Shown in pieces: positions 33,714 to 42,536 of a DNA stretch of 64,000 nt. Source of the stretch: CAZBSE01 sp964578625 (GTDB taxonomy: Bacteria; Actinomycetota; Humimicrobiia; Humimicrobiales; Humimicrobiaceae); NCBI GenBank assembly GCA_964578625.1, contig CAZODQ010000004.1, positions 1 to 64,000 on the forward strand, given 5' to 3'. The number at the start of each line of letters is the position of its first letter. Within the stretch, counting starts at the first letter, position 1. The notes under the pieces were generated by a model. The model was not told the origin of the DNA and made no database searches. It was given only the letters and a program-made list of their open reading frames with translations. The position numbers were made by a program, and so were the translations under genes.

Positions 33714-33928
33714 TCTTGTATCTCTCAATTTTTTTACACCAGCACTAAATAAGTATTTATATGTCTCTATCTTAAGAAGTTATATTAATATTGTCTATAG
33801 GATTCAGGTGTAAAAATTATAGATACGATCTTAAATTAAGCAATTGTAAAGAACCTTTAAATAATGAATAATAAACTAAAATATGCAATAATAAGCAACA
33901 TAAATTAGCTTATTGAAAAGTGATCAAT

Positions 33929-34345
33929 ATGAACAATATTAAAAGATTCGGTGTTTCAATTGAGGATGATTTGTTAGAAAAGTTTGATATTTATATCAAA
34001 TCAAAGAATTATACCAACCGCTCGGAAGCACTGAGAGACTTGATTAGAAAGGAATTTGTTGAAGAACAATGGATTAAGGCAGATAAAAATGCCGCAGGTG
34101 CAATAATTTTAGTTTTTGACCATCATAAAAGAGAGCTTATGGATAGCCTGGTAGATATCCAGCATGATTATCATAAGATCATTATTTCAACACAGCATAT
34201 TCATCTTGATCACAGGATGTGTCTGGAAATAATAGTAGTCAAGGGAAAAATAAATAAGATCTATCAATTGGAATCTAAGCTGAAGTCCATAAAGGGTGTT
34301 AAGCATATTTCTCTTTCCAAGTCTACACTGGCAGAAGAAATATAA
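33929..34345 (+). CDS. nikR: nickel-responsive transcriptional regulator NikR
   Basis: 138 residues from ATG 33929 (MNNIKRFGVSIEDDLL); a GTG three codons earlier is less like the family start. The ribbon-helix-helix DNA-binding domain (RFGVSIEDDLLEKFDIYIKSKNYTNRSEALRDLIR) is followed by an ACT-like nickel domain with the full site: FDHHKRE, and STQHIHLDHRMCLEII giving the HxH and Cys ligands. It represses nickel uptake when nickel is sufficient. No nickel transporter is in the window, but a [NiFe] hydrogenase operon lies 9 kb away. Confidence 0.92.
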   Translation: MNNIKRFGVSIEDDLLEKFDIYIKSKNYTNRSEALRDLIRKEFVEEQWIKADKNAAGAIILVFDHHKRELMDSLVDIQHDYHKIIISTQHIHLDHRMCLEIIVVKGKINKIYQLESKLKSIKGVKHISLSKSTLAEEI

Positions 34346-34352
34346 AGATATA

Positions 34353-34919
34353 TTATCTTGGTACCCCTATCCATCTTGGAGTTTTATTTAAATACTCTTG
34401 GTAAGTATTCCCGAATTTCTTTTTACAGTAAAGTTCTTCGGAATCAGCAACAATATTTACTAAGATCATGAATACAGTTGAAATCATCAAAATAATCCAT
34501 GAAGCTGCAGCCATACCTATTCCCATGAGGGCTAAGAAATGAGAAAAATATATTGGATGTCTGGAATAACGATAAATTCCTTCAGTCACCGGTTTACCTG
34601 GAGGAATGGCAATAAAATTAATACCTGCGGTTATAAATAGTGCGAGTGCCAGCAAGAAAATAACAAGACCCATATAAAACCAGGGTGTCCCCAGTTTAAG
34701 CGGTAAAAAAATAGAGTATAAAAATGCTAAATAGGTAATTATAGTAGCAATATAACCTGTTAATTCTACTCTTTTACCTGTCTTCATATCAGAAGGATTA
34801 CCAAATCTCTTGTAAGCTCTTCTGTTAATTAAGAATATTGAATATGGTATAAGTAAAAAACAGGCTGAAAAAACCCAGGCGTTCCATACACCAATTTTAA
34901 ATACTGGTATAAGTTCCAT
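34353..34919 (-). CDS. isoprenylcysteine carboxyl methyltransferase (ICMT/PEMT) family membrane protein
   Basis: 188 residues with about five transmembrane segments. The C-terminal methyltransferase pattern is clear: PVTEGIYRYSRHPIYFSHFLALMGIG, then ADSEELYCKKKFGNTYQEYLNKTPRWI. In bacteria the family methylates diverse lipids or small molecules; the substrate is unknown. It is convergent with nikR, and a short AAGATA/TATCTT repeat lies between the stops. Confidence 0.85.
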   Translation of the reverse strand: MELIPVFKIGVWNAWVFSACFLLIPYSIFLINRRAYKRFGNPSDMKTGKRVELTGYIATIITYLAFLYSIFLPLKLGTPWFYMGLVIFLLALALFITAGINFIAIPPGKPVTEGIYRYSRHPIYFSHFLALMGIGMAAASWIILMISTVFMILVNIVADSEELYCKKKFGNTYQEYLNKTPRWIGVPR

Positions 34920-35150
34920 TTTCTATCTTCTTATTAAATCACTTTAAATTATAATACTATAATAGGAATACATATGTATAGGATAATAAAGAAAAGATTG
35001 GAGTGATTCATTATTACACTCATTCCGGCTGTTTTCTTCTATTATTTTAAAAAATACCAGAGATAAAATTTTTTAAATATTTGTTTTCATTTTTGGCGCT
35101 ATATGAATATAATGTTGATTAAGATTACCAATTTTTGAAAGGAGACTTCA

Positions 35151-35408
35151 ATGATTGCATCTAAGGATCAAGGTCCAAGCGGACTCGCCATTGCGGCACT
35201 GATAACAGGTATTTTGGGGATGTCGATTGTACCGGTTATACTGGGCGCGATTGATTTTGGAAAAATAAAAAAAGGCGAAGCAAGCCCAGCAGGCAGGGGC
35301 TTTGATATTGCGGGTATTGTTCTTGGAGCTATAGGGATAGTAGTATGGTTAATAGTTGCTATCGTTATGGCAGTAGTAGGGACAGGTTTGCTTTATAATC
35401 TTTATTAG
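35151..35408 (+). CDS. small membrane protein, DUF4190-like
   Basis: 85 residues after AAAGGAGACTTCA. Two hydrophobic helices surround a loop: LAIAALITGILGMSIVPVILG, IKKGEASPAGRGFDIAGIVLG, and a final hydrophobic stretch to GTGLLYNLY. The Gly-rich pattern with a central basic loop fits DUF4190. Role unknown. A terminator hairpin follows. Confidence 0.75.
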   Translation: MIASKDQGPSGLAIAALITGILGMSIVPVILGAIDFGKIKKGEASPAGRGFDIAGIVLGAIGIVVWLIVAIVMAVVGTGLLYNLY

Positions 35409-35462
35409 AAAAATTTTAGTGCGTGATTATAGAATCATTTATGCACAGGTAAGTATATTTAG

Positions 35463-35485
35463 GCCCCATATAAAGTGGGGCTTAA
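35463..35485 (+). terminator. terminator hairpin after the DUF4190-like gene
   Basis: GCCCCA (35463-35468) pairs with TGGGGC (35476-35481) across a 7-base loop, followed by a weak TTAAATATTT tail. It lies between the small membrane protein and the aldo/keto reductase. Confidence 0.65.
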
Positions 35486-35524
35486 ATATTTAGAAAAGTT
35501 TTTTAAATCTTTATTAAGTTCTAT

Positions 35525-36409
35525 ATGGAAATACCAGTAAAAAAACTAAAAAGTGATTTTAAATTACCGGTGTTTGGGTTTGGAGTATACAGAATGGGTG
35601 GCGTCTTAACCCATGACCCCGAAAATGATGATGAAAAGGATATATCTGTTATAAAGAGTGCATTAAACTTGGGTGTTACTCATATTGATACTGCGGAAAT
35701 GTATGCTCAGGGTTATAGTGAGATATTGGTGGGTAGAGCAATTAAAGGATATGAGAGATCAAAATTAATTATCGCTACCAAAGTTTCTCCTATGAATCTG
35801 CATTATGATGATGTCATAAGTGCGGTAAAAGGCAGTCTTGAAAGGCTGAATACCGATTATATAGATTTATACATGGTACACTACCCCAATTTCAAAATAC
35901 CTATTGCTGAAACTATGAAAGCCATGGATTATATGATGGAAGAAGGCTTTATTAGGTATATAGGAGTCAGCAATTTCAGTCTTCACCAATTTAAAGAAGC
36001 ACAGAGATATACAAGAAATAAAATAATTTGTAATCAGATACCATATAGTCTGATAAACCGTAAGTTTCAGGCTGATGGTTTTATAGATTATGCAAAAGAA
36101 AATGAGGTAATGATTGCTGCGTGGAGGCCGATTGAAGGGGGTATGTTATCAAAGAAAGGAATAGAATTACTGGATAAAATCTGCCGCAGGTATAACAAAA
36201 CACCCGGCCAGATAGCCATTAACTGGCTTATCAGCCAGAAAAATGTAATAACTATCCCTGGCTCGAGGAACATAGAACACCTTAAAGAAAATCTTGGGTC
36301 TGTAGGCTGGAAGCTTACACTGAAAGATATAAAAATGTTAGATGATGATTTCCCGCGAAAAGATTTTTCTTCTATAGCTGATGATTACTGGCATGAAATA
36401 TTAAAATAG
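35525..36409 (+). CDS. aldo/keto reductase
   Basis: 294 residues; NADPH-dependent carbonyl reductase with a TIM barrel. The catalytic tetrad is visible: HIDTAEMYAQGYSE (Asp, Tyr), LIIATKVSP (Lys) and YMVHYPN (His). IGVSNFSLHQFKEAQ and the C-terminal nucleotide-binding VITIPGSRNIEHLKENL are typical. Substrate unknown. No clear ribosome-binding site precedes the ATG. Confidence 0.92.
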   Translation: MEIPVKKLKSDFKLPVFGFGVYRMGGVLTHDPENDDEKDISVIKSALNLGVTHIDTAEMYAQGYSEILVGRAIKGYERSKLIIATKVSPMNLHYDDVISAVKGSLERLNTDYIDLYMVHYPNFKIPIAETMKAMDYMMEEGFIRYIGVSNFSLHQFKEAQRYTRNKIICNQIPYSLINRKFQADGFIDYAKENEVMIAAWRPIEGGMLSKKGIELLDKICRRYNKTPGQIAINWLISQKNVITIPGSRNIEHLKENLGSVGWKLTLKDIKMLDDDFPRKDFSSIADDYWHEILK

Positions 36410-36461
36410 GTATACATCTGAATTTATTCAGTAAGTCATTAGTTTGAAGGTGTACCGGCTT

Positions 36462-36977
36462 TCAGTTATTTTTTTTTGTCTTTTTGATTTTAGCGGAGGG
36501 AGCCTTTTTTGTTTTCAGGGCAGGTGGTTTTCTAGGAGTAGATTTACTCTTTATCGTTTTTTCTTTTACAGCTGGTTTTTTCCTGGTGGTAGATTTTCCT
36601 CTTTTAGCAGGCATCCTTTTGATCTCTTTTTTAGCTGCAGCTTTTTCCTTTGGCCTGGTTTCTTTTACGGGTTCTGATTCCTTTTTTGTTGAGGTGATTT
36701 TTTTTAAAATCTTTGCTGCAGAATCAAGATCTTTTCTATATTGGGTATCATCTGCAGGATTGAAGAATTTTTTTCCTCGGTGATATTTGGTATCTGTAAA
36801 GGTCAATTTTTTAAAATTATTTACATCAATAATAAAATTAGAAGGGAGAGTTTTTAAAAGATTTACGGTACTTGCATGCCAGTTTTTAAACCTGAGATCC
36901 CTGCTGCTTAAATCCATGATTGTTTTTATTTCCTTAAGTCTTTTAAAAATCTTGTCCAAGAGTTCTTTTTCCATCAT
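36462..36977 (-). CDS. uncharacterised protein with histone H1-like Lys/Ala/Pro-rich tail
   Basis: 171 residues. The first ~95 form a globular region (LLDKIFKRLKEIKTIMDLSS ... NNFKKLTFTDTKYHRGKKFFNPADDTQYRKDLDSAAKILKKI) that I do not recognise. From about residue 97 the sequence is almost all Lys, Arg, Ala, Pro, Ser and Thr, with repeated KKxPAxK-like motifs, as in H1-like bacterial nucleoid proteins. DNA binding is likely. There is no signal peptide or clear ribosome-binding site; a second Met follows immediately. Confidence 0.65.
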   Translation of the reverse strand: MMEKELLDKIFKRLKEIKTIMDLSSRDLRFKNWHASTVNLLKTLPSNFIIDVNNFKKLTFTDTKYHRGKKFFNPADDTQYRKDLDSAAKILKKITSTKKESEPVKETRPKEKAAAKKEIKRMPAKRGKSTTRKKPAVKEKTIKSKSTPRKPPALKTKKAPSAKIKKTKKNN

Positions 36978-37096
36978 TAGTTTATATATTTGTATAATTT
37001 AATCTGAATTTATTTTATCGTATTCTATATTCATTATGAATTTTGAGTATAATAGATTAAGTGCATTTTTTCAATTACTAAGCTGATAAGGAGTTT

Positions 37097-38302
37097 ATTG
37101 TTAAAAATAAAATAGACAGTCTTAAAAAATACCTGCTTGAGATTCCTAATTTTCTTTCCATTTTTATGGTACCTGTATTCTTTGTAACTGCAAGTCATAT
37201 GCTTTTAGAGATGAGTAGGACTACCGGTTACGGTATTGGTGACTTAAGCTTAATTTTTACTTTTTTTAATGCTGGACTGATTGTAGGACAGTTAACCTCT
37301 ATATTCTACAATCGCAAATTTTCAAAACTTAATATAATTCTGACAGGATATGTAATTATTATTCCTTGTTTGATATTGCTAATGGTAGTTAAAGATTTAT
37401 ATCTTTTTTATATTCTTTATTGTCTTATTGGTTATATTGCAGGAGTGATATGGCTTCAGGCAACCAAATATATTTTGGAAAATGATATTAAAAATAAAGA
37501 CAGGTTAATTACCATATTCTTAAATTTCTATCCTATGGGACATATATCAGCTCCTTTTATTGCTTCGTATTTGATTAACAATGGTATTAACTGGAGGTAT
37601 TCCTACGTTATTATGATTTTTTTAGTAATTGTTATATTTATCCTCTATTCTATTTTAAAAAGAGGTAGGGGAGCGAAGATATATTATAAAGAGGAAGAAA
37701 GACTGCAGTTTAGGAAAATTTTTTTTAACCGTAGGTTAAATATAATCTTCATTTTAGGATGTATCCCACTTACACTTTATGCTATTTCTGAAACGGTTAT
37801 TTCTACCTGGGTATCCCCATTTCTGCAGAGTGTGAGATTTTTTAATATTCAGACAGCCGGTCTTACAGTTTCTATATTCTGGATAGCTATAATTGTAGGC
37901 AGGACTATAGTAAGTATTATAGCAGGCAGGTTTAAAACAAATTATATAATCCTAGCTCTATCCGTTATTGCAATAGTCCCTGTGATTGTATTTATTTATT
38001 TAAAATCTACTTATGCTGCTATGATTACGATAGCCTTTGCAGGCCTGGGTTATTCAGGAATAATTACCCTGGGGATTTCTTCGGCGAGCACAGTTTATGA
38101 AAAAGGTAGAGGAGTCCTTGCCAGTATTGTTTTTGCGGTAGCAAATGCCGGTATTTCTGTTGCTCCTTTTATAACCAGATTTGTCTCTCAGTTTAGTATG
38201 AATTTGTCCATCGCGGTTGCTCCTATTTTTATGGCTTTACTGTCCCTATTTATAATAGGTAAGAATTTTTTTGAAAGCACTTCAGGGGAAAATCGAAATT
38301 AA
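37097..38302 (+). CDS. major facilitator superfamily transporter (unusual start)
   Basis: About 401 residues if read from ATT 37097, with ~12 transmembrane helices. The first ATG (37166) lies inside transmembrane helix 1 (FLSIFMVPVFFVTAS), so the gene must start earlier. In the same frame, the only codon close to the AAGGAG site (37088-37093) is ATT. Alternatively TTG at 37098 would be the start if one A has been lost from the A5 run at 37103-37107. The family is sugar/drug MFS, with GYIAGVIWLQATKYILEND and VGRTIVSIIAGRFKTNY; substrate unknown. Confidence 0.78.
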   Translation: MVKNKIDSLKKYLLEIPNFLSIFMVPVFFVTASHMLLEMSRTTGYGIGDLSLIFTFFNAGLIVGQLTSIFYNRKFSKLNIILTGYVIIIPCLILLMVVKDLYLFYILYCLIGYIAGVIWLQATKYILENDIKNKDRLITIFLNFYPMGHISAPFIASYLINNGINWRYSYVIMIFLVIVIFILYSILKRGRGAKIYYKEEERLQFRKIFFNRRLNIIFILGCIPLTLYAISETVISTWVSPFLQSVRFFNIQTAGLTVSIFWIAIIVGRTIVSIIAGRFKTNYIILALSVIAIVPVIVFIYLKSTYAAMITIAFAGLGYSGIITLGISSASTVYEKGRGVLASIVFAVANAGISVAPFITRFVSQFSMNLSIAVAPIFMALLSLFIIGKNFFESTSGENRN

Positions 38303-38360
38303 AATCAAAAGATGATAACATATAGTTTGGAAAATTAATCCTATAATAACAGGAGACATT

Positions 38361-38801
38361 ATGAAAATTGAAAGTACAGCCTTTAAAAACAATGAGTTGA
38401 TTCCACAAGAATATACCTGTGATGGGAAGAATATAAACCCTCTGCTGTTGATAAGTGATGTGCCTGAAAATGCGAAGAGCCTGGTGCTTATAGTGGATGA
38501 CCCTGATGCTTCAGCTGGAACCTGGGTACACTGGACGGTGTGGAATATAGATCCTGAGGTTACAGAAATACCCGAAAACAGCGTACCGGAAGGATCGGTA
38601 GAAGGAGTAACAGATTCCGGCAGGCCCGGATATTCAGGCCCCTGTCCGCCACCGGGAACACACCGCTATTTTTTCAAGCTTTTTGCGCTGGATACAACCC
38701 TGAACCTAAGTCCTTCTATAAGAGCAGTAGATATTGAAAAAGAGATGGAAGCCAGTATTCTTGCAGAGGCACAGTTGGTAGGACTGTACAGCCGCCAGTG
38801 A
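38361..38801 (+). CDS. YbhB/YbcL family (PEBP/Raf kinase inhibitor-like) protein
   Basis: 146 residues after AGGAGACATT. The phosphatidylethanolamine-binding fold is shown by FKNNELIPQEYTCDGKNINP, VLIVDDPDASAGTWVHWTVWNI and GYSGPCPPPGTHRYFFKLFALD. It binds anionic ligands; its physiological role in bacteria is uncertain. It is convergent with the hydrogenase operon, with only one base between the stops. Confidence 0.92.
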   Translation: MKIESTAFKNNELIPQEYTCDGKNINPLLLISDVPENAKSLVLIVDDPDASAGTWVHWTVWNIDPEVTEIPENSVPEGSVEGVTDSGRPGYSGPCPPPGTHRYFFKLFALDTTLNLSPSIRAVDIEKEMEASILAEAQLVGLYSRQ

Positions 38802-38802
38802 T

Positions 38803-39366
38803 TTATAAATTTATATACTTTTTAACCAGATCAATAATCTTAGGAATCTTTTGTTTTATTCTGCCGGTTAATTTCATGGAAAAGGTAAGACCGTCATCCA
38901 TACTGCCGGATATATCAATTCCAATTAAATATCCACTGATTTTTATCCTATATGCAAGATAAAATAAATTCAGGACATCAACAAGAGAGGTTTGATGAAA
39001 TGAGATAAAGTCCCTGCCGGGATATTCTAAACCACCTGTATTATAAAAATCATCCAGGGGTATAACAAAAAGGTTTCCATTAGAAGAAGTATTTTTTTCC
39101 TTTTTATTGGAAGAAGTTCCTGTAGAAGTGTCTCCGGTTTTTACGGCATCTATTATTATAAATCTGCTGTTTCTATATGCTTCGAATATAGAGAATAGTC
39201 TGAACCCCGCGGTTGAACCGTCTATCAGTATTACTTCAGGGGGAAGTTTTTCTTTTTGGAGTCTTTTTATGGTATGCACTCCGATACCTTCGTCTCCAAG
39301 CAAGATATTACCGATGCCCAGTATGACCGTTTTAATATTTTTTGGATTTTCACTATGTTTATCCAC
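38803..39366 (-). CDS. hydrogenase maturation protease (HyaD/HycI family)
   Basis: 187 residues. GIGNILLGDEGIGVHTIKRL near residue 17 contains the nickel-sensing Glu, VILIDGSTAG and the later SFHQTSLVDVLNL carry the other Asp and His ligands. It cleaves the C-terminal tail of the [NiFe] hydrogenase large subunit after nickel insertion. The large subunit encoded upstream keeps such a tail, so they match. It is the last gene of the five-gene operon and overlaps metF by 8 bases. Confidence 0.92.
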   Translation of the reverse strand: MDKHSENPKNIKTVILGIGNILLGDEGIGVHTIKRLQKEKLPPEVILIDGSTAGFRLFSIFEAYRNSRFIIIDAVKTGDTSTGTSSNKKEKNTSSNGNLFVIPLDDFYNTGGLEYPGRDFISFHQTSLVDVLNLFYLAYRIKISGYLIGIDISGSMDDGLTFSMKLTGRIKQKIPKIIDLVKKYINL

Positions 39367-40261
39367 TATCTTTGACTACTGCAGGTATATGTTTTTCCCA
39401 CCCCAGAGCCTGAATATGCACCCCGGCACAATACGGTCTGACTTCTCTTATAAGTTTTGATGCGATCTCTATACACATGGAGACTTTATCGGTGGTTCCT
39501 TTCATCTTTTTTATTATTGATTCAGGCACAAATACGCCGGGTACGGATTTATTCATATAATCAGCCATTCTTTCTGATTTTAAAAGAATTATGCCTGCAA
39601 GGATCGGGATATTGATATTTTCCTTATGCATCCTCTCCATGAATCTTTTAAAAACCTCAGCATCATAGATTGCCTGCGTCTGAAAGAACTGTGCACCCTG
39701 GTCTATTTTTTTCTTCATCTTTATTATCTGAAGCTCATAAGATGCTTCTGTGTCTGCCCCTGGATTTACTACGGCGCCCTTAAAGAAGGAAGGTTTCCGG
39801 GTAAGCTCATTTCCTGAAAGATCATATCCCTCTTCCAATCTTTTAATAGCCCACAGGAGCTGAACCGAATCCAAGTCAAATACAGGTTCGGCCTGGGGAT
39901 GGTCGCCAATGGTGGTATAGTCGCCGGTAAGAGCAAGTACATTTCTTATTCCTAAGACACTGGCACTTAAGAGATCTGATTGCAGCGCCAGCCTGTTTCT
40001 ATCTCTGCATGTGACCTGGAATATGGGATCCAAACCCATCTGCTTGATCAAATGGCATGTGGTAAGAGAGCCCAGTCTCATTACAGAACTCTGAAGATCG
40101 GTGACATTTATCCCGTCTGCTACGTCTTTTAAATATTCTGCTGTTTCCTTTACCTCTTCTGCTTCTGCACCTTTGGGAGGGCCGATCTCACATGTAACTG
40201 CGAAATTTCCGCTCCCTAGAATCTTTTCAAGTTTTGATTCTTTAATTGTTTCTATAGTCAT
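39359..40261 (-). CDS. metF: 5,10-methylenetetrahydrofolate reductase (MetF)
   Basis: 300 residues; TIM barrel that reduces methylene-THF to methyl-THF using bound FMN or FAD. VTCEIGPPKGAEAEEV near the N-terminus holds the catalytic Glu; INVTDLQSSVMRLGS, PIFQVTCRDRNRLALQSDLLSA and NVLALTGDYTTIGDHP are diagnostic, and QFFQTQAIYD is intact. As in acetogens it lies next to metV (4-base overlap). The hydrogenase genes are in the same operon, so the electron donor may be H2 rather than NAD(P)H; this is inference. Confidence 0.94.
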   Translation of the reverse strand: MTIETIKESKLEKILGSGNFAVTCEIGPPKGAEAEEVKETAEYLKDVADGINVTDLQSSVMRLGSLTTCHLIKQMGLDPIFQVTCRDRNRLALQSDLLSASVLGIRNVLALTGDYTTIGDHPQAEPVFDLDSVQLLWAIKRLEEGYDLSGNELTRKPSFFKGAVVNPGADTEASYELQIIKMKKKIDQGAQFFQTQAIYDAEVFKRFMERMHKENINIPILAGIILLKSERMADYMNKSVPGVFVPESIIKKMKGTTDKVSMCIEIASKLIREVRPYCAGVHIQALGWEKHIPAVVKDSG

Positions 40262-40935
40262 ACCGCATCCTCCTCATCGAGTGCCCATGATCCGGTTTTT
40301 CTTAAGACTGCCTGCGGCAATATTTTTGTATAATCCCTGGGAGGTATAAACTTTTTTAACCTGTCTAAATTTCCTGTCCTTTTCAGGTTATTATAGATCA
40401 ATACCCATCCGCAATCTCTTTCCGGATCTGTTTCACATTTGTCATTACTCTGTCCCGCGCATGCTCCGTTTAACAATTTTTTAGGGCAGGCTGTATAGGG
40501 ACATATTCCACCGGTATAGTCCAATATGCAGTCACTGCAGGTATCGCATCTTTCAGTACCCTGCCACATTCCGGTTATACCTCCAAAGGTAGTAGTATTT
40601 AAGGCAGGGTGGCAAATTTTATCTATAACTGCTGATACTGCCTGAACTCCAATGCCGCAAGAAAATACAAGAACAGAATCTGAATTTTTTATTTCGGAAG
40701 CCCTTGGTTTTATTCTGGAGCGGATCAGTGCTTTCTGACATAGAAAATCTATTTCCATTATATCGGTAACAATTTTTCCTCCATTTTCGAATTTTTTCTT
40801 AAAATCTGCCAGCACTTCTTTCCCTCCTGTGTCCGCACCTTCCGGACAACCGCCACAGCCTATAATAAAGATTTTTTTCTCACCTTCAAGTTTTTCAATC
40901 AGTTCCTCTAATGGTTTAAATTCTGTTAATATCAT
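40258..40935 (-). CDS. metV: MetV, Cys-rich methylenetetrahydrofolate reductase partner
   Basis: 225 residues, start ATG 40935 after AGGAGG. FIIGCGGCPEGADTGG near 23-38 and the C-terminal cluster ERCDTCSDCILDYTGGICPYTACPKKLL, followed by further Cys, match the MTHFR C-terminal/zinc-finger partner MetV of acetogens. MetV transfers electrons to MetF flavin through metal centres. It lies 30 bases after the hydrogenase large subunit and overlaps metF, so it is the obvious bridge between hydrogenase and MetF. Confidence 0.9.
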   Translation of the reverse strand: MILTEFKPLEELIEKLEGEKKIFIIGCGGCPEGADTGGKEVLADFKKKFENGGKIVTDIMEIDFLCQKALIRSRIKPRASEIKNSDSVLVFSCGIGVQAVSAVIDKICHPALNTTTFGGITGMWQGTERCDTCSDCILDYTGGICPYTACPKKLLNGACAGQSNDKCETDPERDCGWVLIYNNLKRTGNLDRLKKFIPPRDYTKILPQAVLRKTGSWALDEEDAV

Positions 40936-40965
40936 AAAACCTCCTATAAAATTTTGCTTAAATTA

Positions 40966-42516
40966 TCAGACTACTTTGTATTTACTTATTAAATTTTTCT
41001 TTGGTGTTACCAAATGTACTGCACAGGCAGTACATGGATCAAAGCTTCTTATGACTCTTAAAATCTCTACAGGACTTTGACTTTCTTTTACTTTAAGACC
41101 GATTAATGCCTGTTCATAAGGGCCGGGTTGTCCTTCTTTGTCCTTTGGAGATGCATTCCATGCAGTAGGAGTGATAACCTGGTAATTTGAAATCCTGCCG
41201 TTTTCTACATTCAACCAGTGCCCCAGAGCTCCTCTGGGTGCTGCACAGAGTCCAATACCTTTTCCAACGGAAGGGGGTTCGTATTCCACTGCAGTGGGTT
41301 CTCCTATTTTAAGTTCCTGAGCCCACCCTGCCAGCTGATCCGCTATAATATTTGCCGAAAGTACCCTGGCAAGATGCCTTCCTGCTACGGAATACATATT
41401 AGAAATATTACAACCTATTTCAGACAGTGAGCTGTCGATAATATTTTTAATATACTGGTCTTTCTTTCCAAGGTAAGTTGTAAGAACACTTGCCAAAGGT
41501 CCGACTTCATAGACCATACTATTGTATCTGGGAGATTTTATCCATGAATATGCTTCTTTTTTGTCCGCTATAGGTTCAGTCTTTCCTTCACCCGGATACA
41601 AGGGTTCGGAATCCCTGTACCAGCTGTGGGTCAAATCTTCTGTTATATTATCTATATTGATCTTGCTGTATTTATCAATATTATTTACAAGACCACCGAT
41701 GAAAAGATTATCATTATAGCTGCCGTTGGATCTGGTTCTGTATGAATCATATGCCAGTAAATTCATGCAACCTTTTCCTATTTCAAGATAATCATTGTAA
41801 GTTTTAGCTACTGCTATGACATCAGGCAGATAGTAATTTTTGACAAAATCTGCGATCTCTTCCAGTCTCCATATAAATCCGGTTATCCTATCGGCTGTCA
41901 GCTGCTGTGATACCCCGCCGGCTACAATAGCGGCGTCATGGGGCCACTTTCCGCCGAAAAGAGTAGCTGCCTGCTGTGCTTTCCTGTAAATATCCAGGGC
42001 CTTGATATAATGGCCTACAACCGCACTCGTAGTTTTACTGTCAAATTTATAGTCTATTTCATCTCTTGGAAGGAATGGTTTGGAATATCCCTGCTGAAGA
42101 AAGTACTTCAATTTGTTTAAATCCTGGTTTTTACCTTTGTATTCCAGTACCTGTGCAGGGTCTACGTAATCCAGTCCGCTTAAGATATAGAAATGCAGGA
42201 TGTGGTCTGCGATACTTCTGGTACCAAGGATCAAGTTTCTTAAAAGGATTCCATTTTGGGGGATTTTATCCGTAAGACCTGCACAGTCATCAACAGCGCT
42301 GACTGATGCTATGGCATGAGGTTCCGGGCATACTCCGCATATCCTCTGGGTAATCATAACCGCGTCTCTGGGATCTCTGCCCTTTAACATTATTTCTATA
42401 CCCCTGAACATAGTACCGCTTATACTGGCATCTTTTACTTCGCCGTTATCAACCACGGCTTCCACTTTTAGATGGCCCTCTATCCTGGTTATAGGGTGTA
42501 TTACAATTTTTTTCAC
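40966..42516 (-). CDS. [NiFe] hydrogenase large (catalytic) subunit
   Basis: 516 residues. The N-terminal Ni ligand motif RICGVCPEPHA has Cys60 and Cys63; the C-terminal motif DPCTACAVH has Cys495, Cys498 and His501, followed by a 15-residue tail to be removed by the protease encoded downstream. GTMFRGIEIMLKGRDPRDAVMITQRI and APRGALGHW resemble group 1 uptake-type subunits rather than the Mvh/F420-type. The start has GGAAGGTGAAATC. The partner small subunit is 20 bases upstream. The pair should oxidise H2; a soluble location is inferred from the small subunit. Confidence 0.94.
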   Translation of the reverse strand: MKKIVIHPITRIEGHLKVEAVVDNGEVKDASISGTMFRGIEIMLKGRDPRDAVMITQRICGVCPEPHAIASVSAVDDCAGLTDKIPQNGILLRNLILGTRSIADHILHFYILSGLDYVDPAQVLEYKGKNQDLNKLKYFLQQGYSKPFLPRDEIDYKFDSKTTSAVVGHYIKALDIYRKAQQAATLFGGKWPHDAAIVAGGVSQQLTADRITGFIWRLEEIADFVKNYYLPDVIAVAKTYNDYLEIGKGCMNLLAYDSYRTRSNGSYNDNLFIGGLVNNIDKYSKINIDNITEDLTHSWYRDSEPLYPGEGKTEPIADKKEAYSWIKSPRYNSMVYEVGPLASVLTTYLGKKDQYIKNIIDSSLSEIGCNISNMYSVAGRHLARVLSANIIADQLAGWAQELKIGEPTAVEYEPPSVGKGIGLCAAPRGALGHWLNVENGRISNYQVITPTAWNASPKDKEGQPGPYEQALIGLKVKESQSPVEILRVIRSFDPCTACAVHLVTPKKNLISKYKVV

Positions 42517-42536
42517 GATTTCACCTTCCTGTATAA

